15,803 bases of DNA. Source: Planctomycetota bacterium (GTDB lineage: Bacteria; Planctomycetota; UBA1135). This document shows positions 7,911-15,438 of the stretch, in pieces; the stretch's first letter is position 1; each line of letters starts with the position of its first letter. Position numbers and translations under genes: made by a program. The stretch is from the NCBI GenBank assembly GCA_027623585.1, contig JAQBVK010000018.1:1-15803 (forward strand), in the 5' to 3' direction. Below the pieces are notes generated by a model. That model was not told the origin of the DNA, searched no databases, and saw nothing but the letters and a program-made list of their open reading frames with translations.

Positions 7911-9950
7911 CTACGGCGTCTGTGAGCGCAGATCGACCTTCTGCTCTTTGCCTTCGGTCACGTAGATCTTCTGTACGCCGTCTTCCGGCGGAAACCACGG
8001 CGCATCGACGCTCGGGAACGCGAAAAGTTCATAGGTGCCGGCGCGCAGTCCATCGAAACGGAAACTGCCGCGTGCGTCGAGCAGCGCGCTGGTGTGGAAG
8101 AGACTGTCGCCGTCCTGGCGCGTCAAACTCACAGTGCCGCCGCTCAAAGCTTTGCCGTGCTGATCCGTCGCGGTGCCGAAGACGCTGCCGCCGGCATAGA
8201 GCCGAATCTCGCCGGCCTCACTCGTAGAGCCCTCGTTGACCGTGATCGGGAGCAGTTCCGCGAGATGAGTGGGATGCTCGACGTAGAGCCGCATCGGACC
8301 GGGCGTCGCGTGATCCACCACGAAGCGGCCGTCCTTGCCGCTCATCGCGGAGGAACTCGGCACGTTGTCGGGATCGCCGTTGCTGACGCCGAAGAAACCA
8401 GTGCCGACGGAGGGTTGGTACTGCGAGCCGTGCACGCTGATCGTTGCGCCCGCCAACGGCTGGCCATCGGCTCCGCGCACGATGCCGACGACGCGGCCGC
8501 CGGATTTCATCTGCACGTCGATGCCGAGCACGACGTCACGGCCGACCTGGAAGCCCGGGGAGTACGTGGAACAGTTTCCCGCGGCGCGGACCAGCAACAC
8601 GTAGGTTCCGGCATCGAGACTCTCGATGCGGAAGTTTCCGTCCGGATCTGCGATCTCCCAACTCAGTCCGGTGTCGCCGTACTGCGCGGTGTTCCGGCGC
8701 GTGCGCATCAATTCGAGACGGAAGCTCGCCAACGGCGTGCCGTTCGAAGTGGTGACGCGGCCGGAGACTCCGCCCTTGCGGCCGAGCATCACTTCGATCG
8801 GAGCCGAATCGACTTCGACGCGCTGCGCCTTGCCGTAGGCATAGCCCTCTGCAACTGCGGCCAAACCATAGATGCCATTCGGCAGGCCTCGCAGCGTGAA
8901 ACTCCCGTCGGCATCGCTCACGCCTTGCGTGGTGAAGACCGGCCGCGGTTGGGTGCGTGAAGCCGTGACTTGCGCGCCGCCGATCGGTTGGCGTTCGTCG
9001 TTGAATACGACGCCGGCGATCACGTGCTCCGTGTCGAGCACGAGTTCGTACGGATCCGCGGACTTGCCGGCCTGGATCATGACGGGCATGATCTCGGCGG
9101 TCGCGTAGCCTTCGGCGCTCGCGCGGAGCGCCCAAATCGAACCACTGCCGACCGTGCGGAAGGTGAATTGACCGTTGAAGTCGCTCTCGACGACCTTCAA
9201 GCGGCCCAGACGTAGGTCTTGCTCGCGCTGCTCGGCGAGCGTGCCGGCGCGAAAGTTGCCAGTGTCTTGGTAAATCAATTCCACGCGCGCGGTCAAAGGG
9301 TTGCCGCCCGTGTCCTGGGTCACGCCGGTGATCGAGGCGCCGGCTTCGAGCACCAAGGGAGGCAGTTCCTGTACCTCATCGCGTGCCGAGAACGGCGAGC
9401 CGAGACGCGGCGCGTAATTGGCATGAAATGCCCACAGGTTCATTTCCATGCCCGCCGGAAGCCGGTCGAACAGGAAGACGCCGTCGGCGCCGGTGATGCG
9501 TTTGTAGAGCGGGTCTTCGTTGGCCGGCTGCGCGGTGGGTGCTGCGCCGAACTGCCACCTTTCGCTGATCCAAACCAGCGCGCCTGGGATCGGGCGGCCG
9601 CTCTCGTCGATCACCTTGCCGAGCACGCTGGCGCCAACCGGTCCAACGGCGCGGTCCGGCTCCGGCGCGGTTGTTTCGGCGCGCGTGGGCTGCTGCGGCG
9701 GATCATTGCGCGCGAGGCCCGGATCTTGATTCAGGTGCGCCGGATCAGGCTGCGCGCTGACGATGGGCAGATCTTCCATCGGCGGCATGTAGCCCGGGTC
9801 GGAGCCGGGGCCGAGGAAAAGGATGGCGGCTCCGGCAGCCAGGACGGCCACCGCCACCACTACTAGGGCGAGGCCCTGGACCTTGCCGGTGCGTGAGTTC
9901 CTCATCGGATCGAGCAGGAGGTGAGTCCGCGCTCTTTGAGACGCTCTCAT
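7911..9950 (-). CDS. Membrane-anchored protein of six carboxypeptidase-regulatory-like repeats
   Basis: The product has 679 residues and the same architecture as the 1040-residue protein in this window: a short basic N-terminus, one membrane helix (GLALVVVAVAVLAAGAAILF, about 26-45), a Pro-rich linker to about residue 105, then beta-sandwich repeats near 108-203, 205-305, 309-390, 393-482, 486-583 and 588-676. Each repeat has a G-x-V opening strand, a P-[IL]-x-G-A/G turn (for example GRPIPGALVWISE at 118-130), a D-G-x-F turn and a LPxGxY/LRAGTYEL-like strand (352-361 and 634-642). No catalytic domain is visible. Start: ATG 9950 is used; an in-frame ATG at 9905 directly before RNSRTGKVQG would shorten the cytoplasmic tail by 15 residues and cannot be excluded. 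It follows the inactive dehydrogenase paralogue by 31 nt and precedes the peptidase by 58 nt. A role in envelope structure or substrate binding is inferred. Confidence 0.87.
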   Translation of the reverse strand: MRASQRARTHLLLDPMRNSRTGKVQGLALVVVAVAVLAAGAAILFLGPGSDPGYMPPMEDLPIVSAQPDPAHLNQDPGLARNDPPQQPTRAETTAPEPDRAVGPVGASVLGKVIDESGRPIPGALVWISERWQFGAAPTAQPANEDPLYKRITGADGVFLFDRLPAGMEMNLWAFHANYAPRLGSPFSARDEVQELPPLVLEAGASITGVTQDTGGNPLTARVELIYQDTGNFRAGTLAEQREQDLRLGRLKVVESDFNGQFTFRTVGSGSIWALRASAEGYATAEIMPVMIQAGKSADPYELVLDTEHVIAGVVFNDERQPIGGAQVTASRTQPRPVFTTQGVSDADGSFTLRGLPNGIYGLAAVAEGYAYGKAQRVEVDSAPIEVMLGRKGGVSGRVTTSNGTPLASFRLELMRTRRNTAQYGDTGLSWEIADPDGNFRIESLDAGTYVLLVRAAGNCSTYSPGFQVGRDVVLGIDVQMKSGGRVVGIVRGADGQPLAGATISVHGSQYQPSVGTGFFGVSNGDPDNVPSSSAMSGKDGRFVVDHATPGPMRLYVEHPTHLAELLPITVNEGSTSEAGEIRLYAGGSVFGTATDQHGKALSGGTVSLTRQDGDSLFHTSALLDARGSFRFDGLRAGTYELFAFPSVDAPWFPPEDGVQKIYVTEGKEQKVDLRSQTP

Positions 9951-9981
9951 CGGTCCCGGACTTCCCTCACCTGGAGTGATT

Positions 9982-11283
9982 CTAGGCGTACACGCCGCGC
10001 ACGCGGTCGAAGTAGGCGACGCGCTCCACTCCGAGCATGCAGGCGGCCAGCCGGAGGCCGACCTGGTGCTGTCCGGCGACTTGGCGCGCCCGCTCGTAGG
10101 CGTCGAGGACGCGGCGCACCAGGCGCTCGTCCACTTGATCGCCGGGCCAGGCGTAGCCCATGCGGTTCTGCACCCACTCGAAGTAGGCGATCAGCAAGGC
10201 GCCGCTGTTGCCGAGCAGATCCGGGATCACCGCGATGCCCTGCTCTTGCAGGATGCCGTCGGCCTTCCTGGTGGTCGGCGCGTTGGCGGCCTCGACCATC
10301 AACTTGCAGCGCAGGCGCGCGGCGTTGTGGCTGGTGATCTGGCGTGACAGGGCGGCGGGAATCAGCACGTCGCATTCGCCCTCGAGCAGCTCGTCACCCC
10401 GGAGGGAATCGCCGCCGCGGAAGCCCTCGAGGCTGCCGGCCTGCGCGCGATGCGCCAGCAGGGCTTCGACGTCGAGGCCCTTTTCATTGCGAAGATTCAC
10501 GCGGGCGTCGCCGACCGCGATGATTTTGTGACCCGCGGCGACGACTTCCCTCATCACTTGCGAGCCCACGCGACCGGCGCCTTGCACGGCCACTCTGACC
10601 GGTCCGGCGATGTTCATCTCCGCGAGTCTGCGCTCCATCAGCACGCGCACGCCTCGTCCAATCGCCCAGTCTCGGCCGATGGTGCCGCCGATGCCTTCCG
10701 GTTTGCCCAACACCACCGCGTTTTCGGTGTGGCGAACGTGCATCGAGTAGGTGTCGAGGCACCAGGCCATGATCTGCTCATTACAGTGCAGGTCCGGGAT
10801 CAGCACGTCGCGATCGGGACCGATCAAATCCATCACACCGGCGGTGTAGCGACGCACGACGCGCTCGGTGACCAGCGGGGAGCGGCCGCGCGGGTCGTAG
10901 TTGACGCCGCCCATCGAGCCGCCGAAGGGAATGTTGAGCGCGGCGCACTTCCAGGTGGTCCACGCCGCGAGCGCGCGCAACTCGTCGCGCGTCAGGTTCG
11001 TGTCGAGGCGCAGGCCGCCGAGACACGGACCGAGCGACAGGTTGTGACGCACGCGGTAGCCAGCGAACACCGCGATCTCGCCGCTCTCGTCCTGCACCGG
11101 GATCGCGAATTTGTACTCGTGGTCCGGCTCGCGCAGGACCATGTAGTTGTCGGGTGAGAGACCGAGGCGCTGAGCGGCTTCGTCATACCGCTCCATCATC
11201 GAGGCAAAGGCGTCTTCGGGATCCAGCGACGGCGTCGGAGCTTGCGATTCTTCGAGCATGCCGGGTTGAATGGAATCAGGCAT
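9982..11283 (-). CDS. Catalytically degenerate glutamate dehydrogenase paralogue (putative regulatory subunit)
   Basis: This 433-residue protein has the full Glu/Leu/Phe/Val dehydrogenase fold, colinear with the intact enzyme encoded just upstream, but its active site is taken apart. The GPxKGG lysine is Leu (GPCLGGLR, L88). The catalytic lysine of the GGGKGG loop is Met (PFGGSMGGV, M124). The pocket Thr of EATG is Ile (RDWAIG, I208), and the Ser before YFEW is Ala (LLIAYFEW, A366). The equivalents of Clostridium symbiosum Lys113 (K112 in TWKCA) and Asp165 (D164 in IPDLHCNEQIMAW) remain, as does the dinucleotide motif GAGRVG (235-240). The frame is full length, so this is not an ordinary decayed gene. 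In the family a loss of both Lys89 and Lys125 equivalents should abolish catalysis. By analogy with the non-catalytic GdhA subunit of Thermus thermophilus, a regulatory role in a mixed hexamer is likely, but this is inferred. Its ATG overlaps the upstream TGA by 8 nt. Confidence 0.9.
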   Translation of the reverse strand: MPDSIQPGMLEESQAPTPSLDPEDAFASMMERYDEAAQRLGLSPDNYMVLREPDHEYKFAIPVQDESGEIAVFAGYRVRHNLSLGPCLGGLRLDTNLTRDELRALAAWTTWKCAALNIPFGGSMGGVNYDPRGRSPLVTERVVRRYTAGVMDLIGPDRDVLIPDLHCNEQIMAWCLDTYSMHVRHTENAVVLGKPEGIGGTIGRDWAIGRGVRVLMERRLAEMNIAGPVRVAVQGAGRVGSQVMREVVAAGHKIIAVGDARVNLRNEKGLDVEALLAHRAQAGSLEGFRGGDSLRGDELLEGECDVLIPAALSRQITSHNAARLRCKLMVEAANAPTTRKADGILQEQGIAVIPDLLGNSGALLIAYFEWVQNRMGYAWPGDQVDERLVRRVLDAYERARQVAGQHQVGLRLAACMLGVERVAYFDRVRGVYA

Positions 11284-12553
11284 AGATCCCTCGTATCTTC
11301 AGGCAGTAAGCGACGCGATCCATCGCGACGCAGTAGGCGCCGATGCGCGCGTTGGTTCCATAACGCTGGGCGGCCTCGGCGATGCTGTTGAAAGCCTCCA
11401 CCAGCACGCGCTCTTCGCGGTCGAAGACGTCTTGTTTGTCCCAGAAGTAGCCCATGCGATCTTGGACCCATTCGAAGTAGGACACCGTGACGCCGCCGGC
11501 GTTGGCGAGGATGTCCGGTACCACGAAAACGCCGCGCCGTTCGAGGATCGCGTCGGCCGAGGCCGTGGTCGGGCCATTGGCGCCCTCCACGATCACCTTG
11601 GCCTGGATGCGCTCGGCATTCTGTGAAGTGATCTGGCCTTCGGTGGCGGCCGGAATCAGCACCTCGCACTCGCATTCGAGCAGCTCGGCGTTGCTGATCG
11701 GCTCCGCGCCGGGGAAGCCCTCAAGGCGGCCGTGCTCCTTGAGCCACTCGCGGACTTTCGGCATGTCCAGGCCAGCGGAATTCAGGATCGCGCCGTACAT
11801 GTCGGAGATCGCGACCACCCGGTGCCCCATTTCTTGCAGGAACAGGCCCGCGTAGCTGCCGACGTTGCCCGCGCCTTGGATCGCGACGCGGCAACCTGTG
11901 GCGGGTAGACCGACGTGCTTCAAGGATTCGCGCACCACGAAGGCGACGCCGAGGCCGGTGGCTTCGGTGCGGCCGAGGGAACCGCCGAGACCGACCGGTT
12001 TGCCGGTCACGATCGCGGTACAGGTCGAGCGGCGGTGCAAGGAGTAGGTGTCCATGATCCAAGCCATCTCGCGCTCGCCGGTGTTCATGTCCGGCGCGGG
12101 CACGTCACGCTCGGGTCCGAGCAGGTCGAGCAGCCCGGAGGTGTAACGGCGGGTTAGCCGCTCCTTCTCGCCGATCGACATCCGACGCGGATCGCAGATC
12201 ACGCCACCCTTGCCGCCGCCGAAGGGGACGTTGACGACCGCGCATTTCCAGGTCATCCAAGCCGCGAGTGCGCGCACCTCGTCGAGGTTCACGTCCGGCG
12301 AGTAGCGGATACCGCCCTTGGCAGGACCGCGCGCGATCGAGTGCTGAACGCGATAACCGGTGAACACGCGGAGCTGGCCGTTGTCCAGCTTCACGGGGAT
12401 CGAGATCGTCATCTCCTGGGAAGGAGTGACCAAGATCTCACGTAGACCTTTCTCCAGGCCGAGCAGATCGGCAGCGATGTTGAATCGCCGCTGCATCTGG
12501 ATGAAGGGATTGTGCTCGGCCGCGGAGGAGGGAGCAGTGACGGCTTCCGTCAT
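11276..12553 (-). CDS. gdhA: Glutamate dehydrogenase (Glu/Leu/Phe/Val dehydrogenase family), intact
   Basis: This enzyme catalyses reversible oxidative deamination of glutamate to 2-oxoglutarate and ammonia in the cytoplasm. It has 425 residues, the usual length of the hexameric small-subunit type. All key residues are present: K79 in GPAKGGIRYSP, K103 in MTWKCAVVNVPFGG, catalytic K115 in GGGKGGVICDP, D155 in VPAPDMNTGEREMAW, T199 in GRTEATGLG, the dinucleotide motif GAGNVG (227-232), and S358 in NAGGVTVSYFEWVQ. The GGVTVSYFEWVQ stretch is typical of true glutamate dehydrogenases such as RocG/GudB rather than leucine dehydrogenases; cofactor preference is not clear. The start is ATG 12553 (MTEAVTAPSSAAEHNPF). 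A longer frame reaching 13432 is antisense to the LPS kinase gene and is discarded. It is the first gene of its operon, divergent from the kinase gene, and coupled to the degenerate paralogue by an 8-nt stop/start overlap. Confidence 0.95.
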   Translation of the reverse strand: MTEAVTAPSSAAEHNPFIQMQRRFNIAADLLGLEKGLREILVTPSQEMTISIPVKLDNGQLRVFTGYRVQHSIARGPAKGGIRYSPDVNLDEVRALAAWMTWKCAVVNVPFGGGKGGVICDPRRMSIGEKERLTRRYTSGLLDLLGPERDVPAPDMNTGEREMAWIMDTYSLHRRSTCTAIVTGKPVGLGGSLGRTEATGLGVAFVVRESLKHVGLPATGCRVAIQGAGNVGSYAGLFLQEMGHRVVAISDMYGAILNSAGLDMPKVREWLKEHGRLEGFPGAEPISNAELLECECEVLIPAATEGQITSQNAERIQAKVIVEGANGPTTASADAILERRGVFVVPDILANAGGVTVSYFEWVQDRMGYFWDKQDVFDREERVLVEAFNSIAEAAQRYGTNARIGAYCVAMDRVAYCLKIRGIYA

Positions 12554-12633
12554 GGCTTCTGGCGGGTGCAGGTCGCGTCGGGGCGGGGTCGCACGCGCCC
12601 TTGAAGGGGCCGACTCGGGCGGACCATCCCGGA

Positions 12634-12663
12634 ACTGTACCTTCTCCAGGCGGTCTCGGACAA
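12634..12663 (-). promoter_or_regulatory. Possible sigma-70-type promoter of the dehydrogenase operon
   Basis: Read on the minus strand, TTGTCC (12663-12658) is followed after 18 nt by TACAGT (12639-12634). Each box matches four of six consensus bases. It lies in the 129-bp divergent gap between the dehydrogenase and LPS kinase genes, about 80 nt before the dehydrogenase ATG. In such GC-rich DNA a match of this quality can arise by chance. I saw no convincing partner promoter for the kinase gene. Confidence 0.25.
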
Positions 12664-12682
12664 AAACCGATAGCGGAACAGG

Positions 12683-13588
12683 ATGCTTGCCTGGCAGCTC
12701 TCGCCGTTCGAAGATGGCCTCATGTACGGTAGCCCGGGCGGGCGGCGTGACCCGCGGCAGTATCGCGTCAGCGGTCGGACCACGACCGCGCTCGACCAGG
12801 GGCGACTGCTCGCGGCGCAGGACGATGTCGCGGTCATGCGCGAACTCGGGATCGACACCCTGGAGGGTGCGCTCTCCTTCACGGGCGGGACCGTCGCTCG
12901 CGTGGCCGGTCCACGGGTGACGCGCCGCATCGAATCCTCCGCGGGAGTGCTTTACCTGAAGGTCCATCACGCGGTGCCGGCTTGGCGACGTTTCACCTTC
13001 CTCGGCCGGGGCGCCACCAGTCCGGCGCGGCGTGAGTGGGAAATGATGATGGCGATGCGCCAAACTGGCTTCGACGTGCCGGAACCGGTCGCCTTCGGCG
13101 AGAGCTCGAGCCTCTTCGGATGTCCGCCGCGCTCCTTCTTGCTGATGCGGGACGTGTCCGGCGTGCCGCTCGATCGTTTCCTCGCCGATGGCTATCCGGA
13201 TCCGAATCGGGCGGGGCAGCGCGCCTCGCGCGACGCGCTGCTGCGCGACGTCAGCGGCATGGTGCGCCGCTTTCACGCCACCGGTTTCTATCACAAGGAT
13301 TTCTATTGCTGCCACTTGATCGTGACGCCGGACCCGCGATGGGGTCGCCCGTACTTCATCGACTTGCAGCGCGTGGATCGCGGTCAGCCGCCGCTGCGGC
13401 GCTGGTTGGTGAAGGATCTCGCGGCGCTGCACATGAGCGCGCCGCCCTGCGTGACGAGCGCCGATCGGCTGCGTTTCCTGCTGAACTATTTATGCAAGTC
13501 GAAGCTCGACCGCGAAGCAAAGTCCTGGGTGCGCGCGATCGTCGCGAAAGCGGCGCGTTTGAGCGCGCACGTGCCGAAGTTCGGCTGA
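12683..13588 (+). CDS. LPS core kinase, WaaP/InaA (Kdo/heptose kinase) family
   Basis: This is a protein-kinase-like sugar kinase predicted to phosphorylate heptose or Kdo of the LPS inner core at the cytoplasmic face of the inner membrane. It has 301 residues, a little longer than E. coli WaaP. Family landmarks in order: the ATP-binding Lys in VLYLKVHHA (K93), the helix REWEMMMAM (117-125), the hinge-like FLLMRDVSG (152-160), the catalytic loop GFYHKDFYCCHLIV (D206), the metal-binding Asp in YFIDLQRVD (D227), and RRWLVKDLAALHMSA (239-253), which closely follows the WaaP pattern. The start is uncertain: ATG 12683 has an adjacent AGG; ATG 12722 (YGSPGG) is a possible alternative, since homology is strong only from about residue 48. 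The glycosyltransferase gene follows 23 nt downstream in the same direction. The exact sugar substrate cannot be told. Confidence 0.88.
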   Translation: MLAWQLSPFEDGLMYGSPGGRRDPRQYRVSGRTTTALDQGRLLAAQDDVAVMRELGIDTLEGALSFTGGTVARVAGPRVTRRIESSAGVLYLKVHHAVPAWRRFTFLGRGATSPARREWEMMMAMRQTGFDVPEPVAFGESSSLFGCPPRSFLLMRDVSGVPLDRFLADGYPDPNRAGQRASRDALLRDVSGMVRRFHATGFYHKDFYCCHLIVTPDPRWGRPYFIDLQRVDRGQPPLRRWLVKDLAALHMSAPPCVTSADRLRFLLNYLCKSKLDREAKSWVRAIVAKAARLSAHVPKFG

Positions 13589-13611
13589 GTCCGCGCGGCT
13601 AGGCTGATCGG

Positions 13612-14661
13612 GTGCGCATCGCGATCCTGCTGGACCGCTGGCAGCCGCGCGGCGGGGGGCTGGAAGCATGGCTGCGCGCCGCGACGCCCGCGCTCGTCGC
13701 GCGCGGTCATGACGTTCTGCTGATCGCGCGCGACGCGCAAGTGGAGACGCCGCGGGGCGCTCGGGCAGTGCCTACCGGAACCGTATGGCCCTTGCCGCGG
13801 CCGTGGCGGGATCGCGTGGACGCGCATGAGCGGGTGCGCGCCGCCCTGCGCGAGCGCGCCGACGCAGTGCTCGATCTGCGCGCATCGCAGGCTTGCGGCG
13901 CAACGTGGTTCGCGATGGGCGGCTTCGGGGCGGATCGTGAGGGGAAACCGCCGAGTGCGCGGCGGCGCGCGCTGTTGCGGCTGGAACAAGAATCCGTGCG
14001 GCTGGCTGCAGCCGCAGTAGCGCCTTCCCCTTTGGTGGTTCGCGCCTTGCATGCCTTTCGCCCGGAACTCGAGGTGGCGGTGCTGCCGCTGCCATTGCTC
14101 GAGCCGGTGCCGGAAGCGCAGGGGCCGGATGCAGATGCGTTGAGCGGACGCCGGCCCTTGCGGATCGTGTTCTGCGGCCGCGATCCTGAGCGTCATGGCC
14201 TGGTTGCGGCTGCTGGCTGGGTGAAGGCCTTGCGTGAGCGCTACCCGCGCCTGGAGTGGCGCGCGTGGTCGCGATTGGGCGCGAAGGCGCCCGGTGCGCG
14301 CATGCGCGCGTGGGACGGTTCCTTCCGCGCCGAGCTCGCGCGCGCCGATCTGCTCGTGCACCCCACGGCGTACGACTCTTTTTCCTTGGTCTGCTTGGAA
14401 GCCGCAGCTGCGGGCGTTCCCGTGCTCACCACCGCGCACGCCGGAGCCGGGGAACTGCTCCCTTCGGAACTCTGCGCGGTTGCGCCGCGTGAAGATCCGG
14501 ACGCCGCCGCTGCCGCCGCCGCTACATTATTGAACGCCGCTGCTGCGCGCTCCCCGGTGGAACGCGCGCGGTTGCGCGAGCGCATCCGTTCCGAATACGC
14601 GCTCGACCAACACGTCGACGCACTGGCGAGTTTCCTCGCCGCACATCCATGGAGTGGTTGA
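13612..14661 (+). CDS. GT4-family glycosyltransferase (LPS core type)
   Basis: This is a retaining nucleotide-sugar-dependent glycosyltransferase of GT-B fold, predicted to add a core sugar to LPS. It has 349 residues. The N-terminal acceptor domain starts RIAILLDRWQPRGGGLEAWL with the Gly-rich turn typical of GT4 enzymes. The C-terminal donor domain starts near 183 with LRIVFCGRDPERHG and carries ADLLVHPTAYDSFSLVCLEA (245-264) followed by AAAGVPVLTTAHAGAGELL. The usual E-x7-E pair appears here as D255-x7-E263, a common variant. The start is GTG 13612, 23 nt after the kinase stop, with no ATG upstream in frame. Its last 13 nt overlap the TerC gene start. Ala-rich low-complexity runs occur near 296-307 but do not look disruptive. 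Sugar and linkage are unknown; the neighbouring WaaP-like kinase is the main argument for an LPS role. Confidence 0.87.
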   Translation: MRIAILLDRWQPRGGGLEAWLRAATPALVARGHDVLLIARDAQVETPRGARAVPTGTVWPLPRPWRDRVDAHERVRAALRERADAVLDLRASQACGATWFAMGGFGADREGKPPSARRRALLRLEQESVRLAAAAVAPSPLVVRALHAFRPELEVAVLPLPLLEPVPEAQGPDADALSGRRPLRIVFCGRDPERHGLVAAAGWVKALRERYPRLEWRAWSRLGAKAPGARMRAWDGSFRAELARADLLVHPTAYDSFSLVCLEAAAAGVPVLTTAHAGAGELLPSELCAVAPREDPDAAAAAAATLLNAAAARSPVERARLRERIRSEYALDQHVDALASFLAAHPWSG

Positions 14662-15389
14662 ACTGGGCTTCTGAACCGCAGGCCTGGCTGGCTCTGCTGT
14701 CCCTCACGCTGTTGGAGATCGTCCTCGGCGTGGACAACATCATCTTTCTCGCGATCGTCGTAGGAAGGTTGCCGGCTGAGCAGCGCGCGCGCGCGCGCCG
14801 GCTCGGGCTCGGCGCCGCGATGCTGATGCGGATCGCGCTGCTGTTCTCATTGATGTGGCTGACGCGACTCACGGCGGACCTGTTCACCCTGCCGCTGCTC
14901 GGCCAAGGCATCAGCGGGCGGGACCTGGTGCTGATCCTGGGCGGCTTGTTCCTGATTGCGAAGGGCACCAGCGAGATCAGCGCGATGCTCGACTTCGCGG
15001 GCGGACCGCATGGCGAGAAAGCCATGAAGTCGCGCGCCTTGAGTTTCGGTTCCGCGATCGCCCAGATCATGGTGCTCGACCTGGTCTTCTCGCTGGACTC
15101 CGTGATCAGCGCGGTGGGCCTGTCGGAGCATCTGCCGGTGATGGTGCTTGCGATCCTGATCGCGGTCGGCAGCATGCTGTTCCTCGCGGGACCGTTGAGC
15201 GAGTTCGTGGATCGGCATCCGAGCGTGAAGATGCTGGCGCTCGCCTTCTTACTGATGGTGGGCGTCGCCTTGGTGGCTGACGGCACCGAAGTCCACATCC
15301 CGCGCGGCTATCTTTACTTCGCGATGGGCTTCTCGGTCGCCGTCGAAATGCTCAACCTCCGCATCCGCGCACAGGCCAACGCGAAGTGA
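14649..15389 (+). CDS. TerC-family integral membrane protein
   Basis: This 246-residue inner-membrane protein belongs to the TerC superfamily, whose members are linked to tellurite resistance and to manganese or other metal export. It has about seven hydrophobic segments and both halves of the family signature: LLEIVLGVDNIIFLAIVVG (21-39, D29) and LDLVFSLDSVISAVGLSEH (143-161, D150). These membrane-embedded acidic residues are the likely metal-contact sites. It lacks the cytoplasmic CBS/CorC_HlyC domains of longer relatives such as YoaE, so it is the short YgdQ-like form. The ATG lies inside the last codons of the glycosyltransferase gene (13-nt overlap), which suggests coupling although no functional link is known. 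The stop codon runs into a perfect hairpin. No yybP-ykoY-type leader can exist here, because the upstream sequence is coding. Confidence 0.92.
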   Translation: MEWLNWASEPQAWLALLSLTLLEIVLGVDNIIFLAIVVGRLPAEQRARARRLGLGAAMLMRIALLFSLMWLTRLTADLFTLPLLGQGISGRDLVLILGGLFLIAKGTSEISAMLDFAGGPHGEKAMKSRALSFGSAIAQIMVLDLVFSLDSVISAVGLSEHLPVMVLAILIAVGSMLFLAGPLSEFVDRHPSVKMLALAFLLMVGVALVADGTEVHIPRGYLYFAMGFSVAVEMLNLRIRAQANAK

Positions 15390-15420
15390 TACGGAGTCGC
15401 ACTCCGTATTGTCGATTTTT
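15389..15420 (+). terminator. Perfect hairpin with T-run after the TerC gene
   Basis: A 9-bp perfect stem (15389-15397 pairs with 15401-15409; left arm ATACGGAGT) closes a CGC loop, and five Ts follow at 15416-15420. It starts at the last base of the TerC stop codon and ends 3 bp before the ribosome binding site of the next gene. This fits a Rho-independent terminator ending the kinase-glycosyltransferase-TerC run, but the 6 nt between stem and T-run is longer than usual. A dyad operator for the following gene is an alternative. Confidence 0.55.
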
Positions 15421-15423
15421 GCC

Positions 15424-15430
15424 AAGGAGG
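15424..15430 (+). promoter_or_regulatory. Strong Shine-Dalgarno of the HMG-CoA-lyase-type gene
   Basis: AAGGAGG lies 8 nt before the ATG at 15439. It is the best ribosome binding site in the window; most other genes here have weak or none, so this gene is probably well translated. It also fixes the start at ATG 15439 or the adjacent ATG 15442. Confidence 0.85.
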
Positions 15431-15438
15431 TGCCGCAC

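Noticed and set aside
9982..11283. Treating the second dehydrogenase as a decaying pseudogene.
   Set aside because: It keeps a full-length uninterrupted frame, the dinucleotide motif and tight coupling to its neighbour; only the substrate site is changed, which suggests selection rather than decay.
12554..13432. Long N-terminal extension of the intact dehydrogenase frame (to a 718-residue protein).
   Set aside because: It is antisense to the well-supported WaaP-like kinase, the added residues are low-complexity Arg/His/Pro-rich, and family homology starts just after ATG 12553.
13486..14439. A 317-codon minus-strand frame opposite the kinase end and glycosyltransferase.
   Set aside because: The translation is Arg/Ala/Gln-rich without any recognisable motif, while the plus-strand glycosyltransferase has clear family motifs. 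Long antisense frames are expected at this GC content.
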